Assembly (NCBI GenBank): GCA_004431415.1
Contig: QPMI01000423.1
Coordinates: 124,001 to 188,000, forward strand
DNA: 64,000 nt
Direction: 5' to 3'
DNA from: Cyanophora paradoxa
Taxonomy: Eukaryota > Glaucocystophyceae > Cyanophorales > Cyanophoraceae
Translations under genes and position numbers: made by a program
The notes under the pieces: model-generated
What the model saw: the letters and a program-made list of their open reading frames with translations, nothing else
Told to the model about the DNA's origin: nothing
Databases searched by the model: none
Shown here: positions 45,975 to 55,914 of the stretch, one piece after another
Numbering within the stretch: the stretch's first letter is position 1
Layout of the letters: every line of letters begins with the position of its first letter

Positions 45975-48900
45975 CGACAGCAGAAATTCGATCCTCCACG
46001 GTCCCGGGCACCTTTCCGCGCGCCGACGCCGCGGCGCATGCGCGGATCAATAGCATAAGCATTCGAGATGTAGAAGAAGCCTTTCGCACGGTCTCAAAAT
46101 GCGCCGGGCCGCGAGGACCCAGCCGACCCCGAAAATTCGATCCTGCACGGACCTGTGCATCTTTCCGCGCACCCTCGCGTCCTCACCCATGCCCAACGCT
46201 ACAGTAATCATTTGAGATCTAAACGAAGCCTTTCGCAAGCTCTGCGGCCGCGACAGAGCACGAGAACCCAGCCGACGCGAAAATTTCGATCCTGGACAGG
46301 CCTTCACATATTTCCGCGCGCCCTCGCCTCCGCAGCCCTGGACATCGATCCTGCATCAATTCGAGACTTTGTTTAAGCGATTCATAACCCTGTACATGCG
46401 CCTGGTCGCGAGAACCTCGCCCATCCCCTCAACAATCTCCTCTCAATTTCCTCAGAACCTGGAGCTCAACTACAACTACCTGATTGGCAGCACCACTCCT
46501 CCCCTCATTATATTCGCTCTCAGGGACAGCTCTTCTCTCTCAGGGACAGGGAATTTCATTATTAAATTCTTTCAGGACAGCTCCTCTCAGGACAACTCCT
46601 CCCATAATTATATTCCCTCTCACCAGCCCTCCCCTCCCCTCTCCCTGCCCCAATCATGCAATAGGCTACGTATACTGACAGCCGCGACGGACCACGATAA
46701 ATAATTATAAGGGGGACGTGCCCTGCACGGAAACAACCCCCCTACTTAATTTCCCTCTCATGATCACCAAACTTTGAAACCTCCCCTCCCCTCTCCGCAA
46801 TAAAGACGAACGGTCTCGCATGTAACACAGTACCCCACGGACGTTACATAGACGTGACATTTATTTTTGGACTCGAGGCTCCCCTAAGACGACCGCTCTC
46901 CCGTGGGCGTCGCGCGAAAATCGAATTTCTCTCATGGATCAATTCCTGTATTTATACCCCGGGGCTCGATCGCGAAATCCCAAAAAGTGGGACCCGGTCC
47001 CGCGACGAAAGCGCGCCAGGGACGCGCCAGAGCGGTCAGAATGACAGCCAAGAGCGCGCGCATCGCGGCAAGCTCGATGTCGGCCGCCGCCGACGCTCCA
47101 GTCCGAAGAGTCGGCCGAAATTTTGATCCTGCCGGTTCCAGCCGGTCCCCCGACGCGCGCATTCGATGCGTACTGGCGCGCATAGACATAGCAGGGCCTG
47201 CGCACTCCAGATATCCGCTTTTCGGAGCCGGAACAGCGCAGGAAGGTGCCCGATTTCAAAAATTCGATCCTGCACAGTCCTGGACAACTTTCCGCGCGCC
47301 CAGGCCGCGGCGCACGCGCGGAACAATAGTATAAGCATTTGAGATAAAGAAGAAGCCTTTCGCACGGTCTCTAAATGCGCCGGGCCGCGAGGACCCAGCC
47401 GACCCCGAAAATCCGATCCTGGACGGACCTGCGCATCTTTCCGCGCGCCCTCGCGTCCTCACCCATGCCCATCGCTACAGTATTCATTTAAGATCTAAAC
47501 GAAGCCTTCCGCAAGCTTTGTGGCCGCGACAGAGAACGAGAACCCAGCCGACGCCAAAATTTCGATCCTGGACAGGCCTTCACATATTTCCGCACGCCTT
47601 CGCCTCCGCAGCCCTGGACATCGATCCTGTATGCATTCGAGACTATGTTTAAGCGATTCGCAAGCTCTGCGCATGCGCCTGGCCGCGAGAACCTCGCCCG
47701 TCCCCTCAAGAATCTCCTCTCAATTTCCTCAGGGCCTCGACCTCAACTACAGCTAGCTGATTGGCAGCACCACTCCTCCCCTCATTATATTCTCTCTCAG
47801 CTGAACCAATTCCCCTCAGGACGGCTCCTCTCAGGACAACTCCTCCCATAATTATATTCCCTCTCAGCAGCTCTCCCCTCTCCCTAGGCCTGCCCCACCG
47901 ACCAAGCCCCTCCTCAAGCTCCTCTTAATTCTCCTCTTATTATAAAGCTAGCTGCCCTGCACTCCGTTGGTCGATGGTGAACGTCCCCATCTATTTTTTT
48001 CCACTCGAGTCCGATTGGTCCGACCGTCCAGATTCGCAACCTCCGCAATAAAGGCGACCGGTCCTCGAGGTGACTTGGCTGTCCGCGGACGTGACACTTA
48101 TTTTTGGACTCGTGGCTCCCCTAAGACGATCGCTCTCCCGTCGGCGTCGCGCGAAAATCGAATTTCCCTCCAGGATCAATTCCGGTATTTATACCCCGGG
48201 GCTCGATCGCGAAACTCCAAAAAGTGGGACCCGGTCCCGCGACAAAAGCGCGCCAGGGACGCGCCAGAGCGGTCAGAATGACAGCCAAGAGCGCGCGCAT
48301 CGCGGCAAGCTCGATGTCGGCCGCCATCGATGCTCCAGTGCAAAGAGTCGGCCGAAAGTTTGATCCTGCCGGTTCCTCCCGGTCCCGCGACGCGCGCAAT
48401 CGATGCGTACTGGCGCGCATAGACATAGCAAGGCCTGCGCACTCCAGATATCCGCTTTTCGGATCCGGAACAGCGCAGGAAGGTACCCAACAGCAGAAAT
48501 TCGATCCTGCACGGCCCCGGGCAACTTTCCGCGCGCCAACGCCGCGGCGCATTCGCAGAGCAATAGTATAAGCATTTGAGATGTAGAACATGCAATCTCC
48601 ATGCTTAACAGATGCGCCGGGCCGCGAGGACCCAGCCGACCCCGAAAATTCGATCCTGGACGGACCTGCCCATCTTTCCGCGCGCCCTCGCGTCCCCACC
48701 CATGCCCATCGCTACAGTGTTCATTTGAGATCTTAACAAAGCCTTCCGCAAGCTCTGTGGGCGCGACAGAGCACGAGAACCCATCTGACGCCAAATTTTC
48801 GATCCTGGACAAACCTGCACATATTTCCGCGCGCCCTCGCCTCCGCAGTCCTGGACATCGATCCTGTATGCAGTAGAGACTCTGTTTAAGCGATCCGCAA

Positions 48901-49757
48901 GCTCTGCGCATGCGCCTGGCCGCGAGAACCTCGCCTCTCCCCTCAACAATCTCCTCTCAATTTCCTCCGGGCCTCAACCTCAACTACAGCTAGCTGATTG
49001 GCACCACCACTCTTCCCCTCATTATATTCTCACCAATTCCCCTAATAACATAATTATCTCCCTCCCCCGCCGACCCATTGACAGCCGCGACGGGCCGCGA
49101 TGAACAAGGGGGGCGCGAGGAGGGCGGCCGAGGCTTCGCCCGATGTTTGGGACCCGCAGGGGCCCAGGGCTTGTCGGGCGAAGCCTCTTCCGTAAGTTGA
49201 TGGTGACCGCCCGAAATTATTTTTTTTCCACTCGAATACGATTGGTCCGAGCGTCCAGATTCGCAACCTCCGCAATGAAGGCGACCGGTCCTCGAGGTGA
49301 CTTGGCTGTCCGCGGACGTGACACTTATTTTTGGACTCGAGGCTCCCCTAAAACGATCGCTCTCCCGTGGGCGTCGCGCGAAAATGAATTTCCCTCCAGG
49401 ATCAATTCCGGTATTTATACCCCGGGGCTCGATCGCGAAACTCCAAAAAGTGGGACCCGGTCCCGCGACGAAAGCGCGCCAGGGACGACCCAGAGCGGTC
49501 AGAATGACAGCCAAGAGCGCGCGCATCGCGGCAAGCTCGACTTCCCCCGCCCTCGATGCTCCAGTGCAGAGAGTCGACCGAAATTTTGATCCTGCCGGTT
49601 CCTCCCGGTCCCCCGACGCGCGCATTCGATGCGTACTGGCGCGCATAGACATAGCAGGGCCTGCGCACTCCAGATATCCGCTTTTCGGAGCCGGAACAGC
49701 GCAGGAAGGTGCCCGATAGCAAAAATTCGATCCTCCACAGCCCCGGGCAACTTTCCA
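45975..49757. repeat. Long tandem repeat array, right segment
   Basis: Units continue to 49757, where the last copy stops abruptly inside the GGGCAACTTTCC phrase. Up to about 47240 and again from about 47370 to 47960 it repeats the 39330-41330 segment at a constant offset of about 6648 bp. The last unit (from about 49195) is nearly identical to those at 23950 and 24908. Confidence 0.9.
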
Positions 49758-50689
49758 CAGTGCTTCAGCGCCGCGTTTTGAGCCCAGGATTAAGGTCTGG
49801 GGCCGCATGATGTCAGCATGATGCCGCAATGATGAAAAGTGATGCCGAGTCACGGTTTTTGAATTTTTTTGGGAGAACGTAGTGAAGTAACTTGGCTCGG
49901 ATCCGAACCCGAGCAAAAAGTTTGTATGGGGACGAGAATAGCGCAAATCGCTGCCCCGCGGCCGCAATCGCTGCCCCATGCGCGCGCCGCCGGCTAGCGG
50001 CTTTCCCATTGATCCTCTATCGGGTCCTCCGGGCCGTTTTGGGGCTTTCCCGTCAAAAATTTTCCCAGCCATCTCATTGGTCGAGCGGGGGCACCAGGAA
50101 GAGGCAATAACAGGTCCCACAACTCGCGCCGAGCGACCTCCGCTGGCGATGCGCATCGAACCTAGAGCGTCTAACAAGAGCGGCGAGCGATGCGGGAGCC
50201 GCGCGCGTTGCGCGGATCGCCCTGATGATGCGTGGAGCCAGAAAAAAACGCGAAAAAAACGCGCTTTGCCTACCCCGTGAAGCAAAAGAACTGGCTTCCC
50301 GCACGCCATGGAGCTCCCTGAGAAGTGCAAGCGCGGTGTCGGCGAGATAGGACCAGCCGCGTCGAGAAAGCCCACGCGCGCGACCAGCAGCCGCTCAGAA
50401 TGCGCTGCACGACCTGCCTTGCAAGCACGACGGAACTTCTTCAGGACGTCTCTGCCAGGCTTCTGTGCCCCTGCCCGTCGCGCAGCCGCCCGGCTGAACT
50501 GCTGCCGATCGGCTGAACTGCTGCCGATCGCAGTACTAGTTGAACTGCTCCGCCGCTGGCTTCTAGCACTAAGATACTGCTGCAGTTCGTGAACCTGCTC
50601 ATCCTGACTTGGCGGCAGGGCGCGCGCCGGGCGCTGGTCGGAGTCGTAAAGGCCTTGGCGGGCTGCAGCGCGCGCCGCGGCGGGCCGCC

Positions 50690-51490
50690 GGGCTCGCCGA
50701 ACGTGGCGGGCGGGCGGGCGGCGACGCGGCTCTCCGTACGGGCCGGAGGCTCGGCGGGCGGCGGCGCGGCTCGCTGGACGGGGCGGAGGCGCGCCGGGCG
50801 GCCCACCGGCCCAAGCTCAACGGCAGCGCGGCTCGCTGGATGGGGTGAAGGCGCGGCGGGCGGCGGCGCGGCTCGCCGGGCGGGGCAGCGGCCCGGCGGG
50901 CGGCAGCGCGGCTCGCCGGGCGGGGCGGCGGCCCGGTGGGCGGCGGCGGGGCTCGCCGGGCGGGGCGGGGGCCCGGCAGGCGGCGGCGCGGCTCGCCGGG
51001 CGGGGCGGGGCCCGGCGGGCGGCGGCGGAGCTCGCCGGGCGGGGCGGAGGCCCGGCGGGCGGCGGCGCGGCTCGCGGAGCGTGGCGGGAGACGCGGCGGG
51101 CGGCGGCGCGGCTCGCCGGGCGGACGGGGGCCGGCGGGCAGCGGCGCGGCTCGCCGGGCGGGGCGGAGGCGCGGCGGGCAGCGGCGCGGCTCGCCGGGCG
51201 GGGCGGAGGCGCGGCGGGCGGCGGCGCGGCTCGCCGGGCGGGGCGGAGGCCCGGCGGGCGGGGCGGGGGCCCGGCGGGCGGCAGCAGGGCTCGCCGGGCG
51301 GGGCGGGGCCCGGCGGGCAGCGGCGTGGCTCGCCGGGCGGGGCGGGGGCCCGGTGGCGGTGGCGCGGCTCGCCGGGCGGGGCGGAGGCGCGGCGGGCGGC
51401 GGCGCGGCTCGCCGGGCGGGGCGGGGGCCCGGCGGGCGGCAGCGGGGCTCGCCTGACGAGGCGGGGGGCGCGGCGGGCGGTGGCGGGGTT
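50690..51490. repeat. GC-rich minisatellite, about 40-bp unit, about 20 copies
   Basis: The unit is GCTCGCCGGGCGGGGCGG followed by a variable AGGC(C/G)CGGCGGGCGGC part. Period 39-40 bp. Both strands remain open for more than 320 codons as Gly/Ala/Arg or Pro/Ala/Arg repeats, which is an effect of the period and the lack of A and T. Confidence 0.92.
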
Positions 51491-51791
51491 TGGAGGGGCG
51501 GCTGATCATGAGGGGCCCCATCCCTGTCTTGTCCCACCGGCCCGACCCGCCCTGTTCTTGTACCTGCTGCCTTGTAGAGCATGTGAAGAACTCAAATAGC
51601 TTTCGTTTATCGCTTTTCTTGCCCCAGCAGAGCCTGTGCCGTGCCTGGGTGCCGTGCCTTCGCCGCCTTCCCTCATTTTGACGGTCACGCCGACAAATAT
51701 TGAACCACCAGCGCGCAATCTCGATATAAATGAGTGACATTCTGAAAGAATAGTATCTTAAGAGTGTGTGTACTCATTTTCGCAGCGAGCG

Positions 51792-51916
51792 CGAACGTTT
51801 CGGACGATCCACGTTAACATGAGTCTTTAGACCAGAGTACTAGACCTGACTTCACTAAGTTCATCTTCACAACTACTTCAACATCGAGAAACCCTGCTCA
51901 TCGTCCGAAACGTTCG
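51792..51916. repeat. 17-bp perfect inverted repeat
   Basis: CGAACGTTTCGGACGAT (51792-51808) and its reverse complement (51900-51916) enclose 91 nt of AT-richer DNA. CTCATTTT/AAAATGAG lies just outside at both ends, so this may be a short MITE-like element of about 170 bp. Confidence 0.6.
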
Positions 51917-53632
51917 TCGAAGCATGATATTTGAGTTAAAATGAGATATTCAGACTATGTACATCATGACCACAAAGCGGGAAGTCCGTGTGAGTACTGG
52001 GTCTTTGAGCCGCCGGGCATGTTCGAGCTGCAGGCCTTCCCCGCGCACGCGCGGGTCCGGCCCACTGCGCTTGAGTGAAAAGCCAGTGCTAGTGCGGGTT
52101 AACCCGCGGCCGGAAGCCTTGACAGGGCCCGCGGCCCGACCGCCGCGGCGGTACGCCGTGATAACCCGAGGGCACCTGCGCATGCCCGTGCTAGCGCTCC
52201 GCCGCGTGCCGCGGGTGCAGCTCGAAGCGGAGCGCGCCCTGCGGGCTCGTGTATGTTCTAAAGAAGATGAACATGCGACTGCAAGCGGCGAGAGCCTCAG
52301 GGAGGCCGAGCAGCTAAAGTCGCCCGCGGCTTAGGCCGCGCGCGGGAAGTCCGACTTGCGATTGGCGAGCCTCGGAGCGCGGGCCGCCGTGCGCTGATCA
52401 TGATCATGATCATTTCGGGTCCGGCCACAAAGCTTAAGTTCCCTGCCAGGCTGTAGCTCGCCATCCCATCCCTCGTTCCAAACAACGCAATATGCTGAAA
52501 GCGTACAGTCGAGTGCTTGATCATGACAGAATACGCATGAACAAATGCTATGCTATGCTATGGGCGGCGGCAGAGAGCGCCTGTTGCCGCAGCCGCAAGG
52601 AGCGCCAAGGATGCTTGCGGCGGGAGCCAGGAGAGCCGGCCACAGCGGCGGGGCTATGAGGGGCGCGGGCTGGGAGCCGGCTGGCCGCGGCGGGGACGAT
52701 GGAACGCCGCGCGACGACGGGCAGCGCCGGATGGCGCAGGGCGACAGAAAACTGGCCGAGGCCGGCGGGCAGCGCCGGGTGCATGCGGCGGGGAGAATGG
52801 GGCGGCACGGAACGCACGGGACGCAACAGATAGCGGCCGTGTGCCGCGTCGGGGCGAGCAGAAGAACTGGCGGCGGAACGGTGAGCAATTGGCGACGACG
52901 CAAAAGAAAGAGAAAGGAAAGCGTCGCACCGGAACAAGCGGGACGCGCCTACAGCTGACAAAGCTTCGATGCGCAGCTGCTAGCTGCGAGTATCGCCGCC
53001 ACCGTAACCGTTCTGCAGCATGCCAGCAACTGGAGCATGAGAGAACAGCGGAAGGACGGCGCACGTCGCGGGGCCGCGAACCATGTGAAGTGCGATGATT
53101 GACGAAAGCGAAATGTCTCCGCACTGTTTCCCTGCGGACAGACTGCGTCACACAGCTGGGAGGCAGGATCCGCGCACCTGGCCGGAAAAGCAACGCTCTG
53201 ACCTGCGCAGGCTCTTATAATGAGTCTTTGGAGCCATTCTACACAGCTGGAACGCTTAGCTGTGGCCGGGATTCGCCCAGGACCATGTGACCGTTGCATG
53301 CGATTCGCTAAAACGACCGCACCGGCGCCTCCAGTCCCGCCTCAACATCTTCTGAGTTGTCACAGAGTCCTCTCAAGCTGCTGAGCTGCGCGAGAGACGA
53401 GGTGGTCAGGAAAACCTGCCGGCAAGCCGGCAAGCGTCGCACCTGCGGACGGCCTGGCTTGCGATGACGTCTGCCCGGTATTGAACTTGCGGACGACGGC
53501 GCGCGCGCGTGCGCTGGCAGGTGCGAGCGCCGGGGGCGAGAGGTTGCTTGGCAGCGGGCGGGCGGTCTGTCTAGATCTGTACCCGACGACGGACGTTGCC
53601 AACTGGACGTGTTCGCGAACTTGTTCGCGAAA

Positions 53633-53671
53633 AAATGATGATGATCATCATGATGCATCATGCATCATGAG
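53633..53671. repeat. Palindromic ATGATG/CATCAT microsatellite
   Basis: Runs of ATGATGATCATCATGATGC are self-complementary. It is located about 75 bp before the composition switch to the viral element. Confidence 0.8.
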
Positions 53672-53743
53672 TTCCGAGAACTGGCTCTAACACGCCTATT
53701 TTCCCATTGATGCTCCATCCCCAGCGTTTTTCCGCCCGTGAAG

Positions 53744-54041
53744 ACACATAGAGAAAAGCCCGCGTTTTATCCCTCGGCTAAGTTTAATTATATTTTGTTT
53801 ATATTTTACCTATATTTCTTGCATATTTTACGATAATTTATGTGTATTTTATCCTTTATTCTTGTCTTTTATGTGCGTATTTCATATATATTACTATCCA
53901 AAACCTTACTGAAACTTAATTTATTCGTATCTCCGATGTATTTTACCTCTATCTCTCGTAATCATTTGTATTTGAGGTGGATTTTAAACTTAGATAAATT
54001 ATATCACGTCTCCTGATAAAACGCGGGCTTTCTCTATGTGT
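53744..54041. repeat. 27/28-bp inverted repeat around a 243-nt AT-rich segment
   Basis: Left arm 53744-53771 reads ACACATAGAG to CGCGTTTTATC. Right arm 54015-54041 is its reverse complement with one A fewer. The inside is very T-rich with no gene. It could be the folded terminus of the viral element or a small MITE at its edge. No clear target-site duplication was seen (AAGA versus ATAT). Confidence 0.85.
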
Positions 54042-54080
54042 GATATTACGCATTATCGTGTATAATGATATGGAAATAAT

Positions 54081-54299
54081 ATGAGTATGCATTTAATGAA
54101 AAATATGTATAAAATTATAAATAAAATAATGAAATATTTGTGTGAAATTCTAACGGAATTCCGTCGAAAAATAATAAAATGTTCTTTTGGATATAATGCG
54201 ACGATGATATGGAGCGCATATGGCGCCGTTGTAAACAGCTACAATGTGCTGTATGGAGCGCGGAGCGTGTATTATAAGAAAGATAAGTTAGTATTCTAA
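54081..54299 (+). CDS. Hypothetical 72-residue protein (doubtful)
   Basis: A short open frame with Lys/Ile/Tyr-rich composition, basic N-terminal half and no recognised domain. Its 3' part overlaps the 30-bp phrase CTACAATGTGCTGTATGGAG that is repeated at 54436, so the frame may simply cross a non-coding repeat. It has ordinary AT-rich composition like the rest of the element. Confidence 0.25.
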   Translation: MSMHLMKNMYKIINKIMKYLCEILTEFRRKIIKCSFGYNATMIWSAYGAVVNSYNVLYGARSVYYKKDKLVF

Positions 54300-54465
54300 A
54301 TAGATCTTCTGTTATTATAATGGTATTTCCTATGTGTTACAGGTGTTACAGGTTCATCCCAAACTTTCCCCTAGGAGGAGGTCGGCGGTTTGGAACTTTG
54401 GGATAGACCTGTAACACCTGTAACAACGTAACCATCTACAATGTGCTGTATGGAGCGCGGAGCGT
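54239..54465. repeat. Direct repeat, 30 bp, 197-bp spacing
   Basis: CTACAATGTGCTGTATGGAG plus CGCGGAGCGT occurs at 54239-54268 and 54436-54465, each time upstream of a copy of the 91-nt hairpin. The block of direct repeat plus hairpin is therefore duplicated in tandem. Confidence 0.9.
54335..54425. repeat. 91-nt hairpin, copy 1
   Basis: The outer arms are TGTTACAGGTGTTACAGGT and its exact reverse complement (19 bp). After a 2-nt mismatch a further 8 bp ATCCCAAA/TTTGGGAT pair. The loop contains CCCTAGGAGGAGGTCGGCGG. Each arm is itself a tandem pair of the 10-mer TGTTACAGGT. Confidence 0.93.
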
Positions 54466-54563
54466 ATAATACAATAAAGATAACGTATTATTATTATGAT
54501 TACTTATAGTATTTTATGACTGATATTATGTTATTTTAATGGGTTCTTACTGAAAATGGTATG

Positions 54564-54654
54564 TGTTACAGGTGTTACAGGTTCATCCCAAACTTTCCCC
54601 TAGGAGGAGGTCGGCGGCTTGGAACTTTGGGATAGACCTGTAACACCTGTAACA
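54564..54654. repeat. 91-nt hairpin, copy 2
   Basis: Identical to copy 1 except for one T-to-C change in the loop. It starts 229 bp downstream. Confidence 0.93.
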
Positions 54655-54817
54655 CCACACTGAAAAACAATTAATTAACCTGTTACATCTTCTTTTACCA
54701 TTTATTACCGTGTCGGAAATCTCGATACTTTATGTCTCTCCGTTTGCGGTGATCCACCAAAGATACCTATTATCCTCTCTTCTATTAAACATGATATATT
54801 ACATGTCTTTCGCTCGT

Positions 54818-54903
54818 GCAAAAATTGAAAGTCCCGTGAGCTACACAAATTGATTTAAGGAAGTTGTGATATAGAGGTGTAAGAAAGAAAAATATTTTCT
54901 GTG
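54818..54903 (+). promoter_or_regulatory. Duplicated upstream region, copy 1
   Basis: About 86 bp from GCAAAAATTGAAAG to TTTTCTGTG aligns with 55535-55625, including a shared GATTTAAGGAAGTTG (54852-54866). It lies directly before the 202-residue gene. A regulatory role is inferred from its position and conservation. Confidence 0.6.
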
Positions 54904-54921
54904 TCTAATATAAAAGCAAAC

Positions 54922-55530
54922 ATGGCTTATCTGTTCAATGGTCAAATCATCTTCTCTGTTCGTATTCGTGATATTCCGTTTTCCGTCGGTGAAATGCTGG
55001 AAATTATAAATGCTATCCATCATAACGGAAGATTAATAGGCAATTCACCCACTTATTCTGATATGCGGGGTGTCGGTTATTTCATGCATAAACCTCATCA
55101 AATAGTCGTTAGACATGTCGATGATCGGTTTTACATTGCGAAAGCGATCGAGCCTATGGGAAATATTAAATTCCTTGTAAGACAACTCCGTTATGATGAA
55201 ACAGAGGATGAAGAATATGTAGAAATTGTCAATTTCTGGCGACATGTCCGATGCACTCAATATAAGGTATCTGATGTCATGGATGTAATTGTAAGAGATT
55301 ACGGTAATCAGATGCAACCACGTTATTATTTTCAAGTTAATCGTGATCTCTCGGTTTATCATCGCAAGTTTGAAGGGCATAACTTAAAGTTAACTACGCG
55401 TGCATCGGTTCGTAAATTCTTAAAAGCCAATGGTGCCGCATGGAGTCGTGGACATCGCATGTGGTATATTGAAGAAAAGGACAAAGTGGGTATAGTGGGT
55501 GATATATTCGGTTCGATTGATCGCAATTAA
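54922..55530 (+). CDS. Hypothetical viral protein with a possible nucleic-acid-binding C-terminus
   Basis: 202 residues from ATG 54922; an in-frame GTG at 54901 is less likely in a eukaryotic virus. The C-terminal segment (about 160-200) reads LTTRASVRKFLKANGAAW and then a short SRGHRMWYI strand. This resembles the small DUF5710-type module, in which a helix and a Gly-Ala-x-Trp turn are followed by a WYxP-like strand. The rest (FNGQIIFSVRIRDIPFS and an acidic centre) is not recognised. It is the first clear gene after the hairpins and has the same upstream cassette as the next gene, so the two may be co-regulated. Confidence 0.75.
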   Translation: MAYLFNGQIIFSVRIRDIPFSVGEMLEIINAIHHNGRLIGNSPTYSDMRGVGYFMHKPHQIVVRHVDDRFYIAKAIEPMGNIKFLVRQLRYDETEDEEYVEIVNFWRHVRCTQYKVSDVMDVIVRDYGNQMQPRYYFQVNRDLSVYHRKFEGHNLKLTTRASVRKFLKANGAAWSRGHRMWYIEEKDKVGIVGDIFGSIDRN

Positions 55531-55534
55531 TCAG

Positions 55535-55625
55535 GCAAAAATTGAAAGCCCCGTGAGCAACTCAAAATGATTTAAGGAAGTTGCAATATATAGGGGTAAC
55601 AAAGAAAGAGAAAAATTTTTCCGTG
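55535..55625 (+). promoter_or_regulatory. Duplicated upstream region, copy 2
   Basis: Second copy of the cassette, with GATTTAAGGAAGTTG at 55569-55583 and the same purine-rich block AACAAAGAAAGAG and TTTTTCCGTG. It ends 10 nt before the start of the 92-residue gene. Confidence 0.6.
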
Positions 55626-55635
55626 ACGTGTTACA

Positions 55636-55914
55636 ATGTCGCGCGCTGAAATGTTTAAGGAGATCTCCGATATCATGGAAGCCGCCGAATACTTCTATAA
55701 ACAAAATGACACCCTTTACCCTTCTCTGTCTCATATTGTAGCGATTGGTTTCTTAGCTGATAGACCTGATCGACTGTATGCAAAGAGTGATGAAAACCAC
55801 TTTTTCCACTATCAAAAGCAAACTTTAAAAAGAGGAAAGGTGGAATACAACGTTAAAGCACTGTTTAACTTTGGCGGCGAGTTCATCCCTCTTATCGAAT
55901 TCAAAAACCACTAA
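55636..55914 (+). CDS. Hypothetical viral protein, 92 residues
   Basis: Starts at ATG 55636 in the sequence TGTTACAATG. It has an N-terminal amphipathic helix (AEMFKEISDIMEAAEYFY) and a basic middle (KQTLKRGKVEYNVKA), with no Cys cluster, signal peptide or membrane segment. No family was recognised. Its stop overlaps the stop of the convergent minor capsid gene by two bases. That compactness and its promoter-like upstream cassette support it as a real gene. Confidence 0.65.
   Translation: MSRAEMFKEISDIMEAAEYFYKQNDTLYPSLSHIVAIGFLADRPDRLYAKSDENHFFHYQKQTLKRGKVEYNVKALFNFGGEFIPLIEFKNH

Larger units (their letters stand above)
49758..53743. other. GC-rich host spacer without a supported gene
   Basis: Apart from the minisatellite at 50.7-51.5 kb and the short palindromic features, the sequence looks unique. 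Long frames on both strands in 52545-53193 overlap each other and have biased composition. A Cys-x2-Cys phrase (PCDRCMRF) at about 53280 on the plus strand could belong to an exon, but no gene structure could be built. Confidence 0.4.

Noticed and set aside
48990-50375. 461-codon minus-strand frame
   Set aside because: It runs across the edge of the long repeat array into unrelated spacer, and the same partial frame appears in every array copy.
50589-51740. Frames of 307-336 codons on both strands
   Set aside because: Low-complexity Gly/Ala/Arg or Pro/Ala/Arg products of the 40-bp GC minisatellite; stops are absent because A and T are nearly absent.
52545-53193. Overlapping frames of 116-182 codons on both strands
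   Set aside because: Mutually overlapping, biased composition, no motif; neither strand could be favoured.
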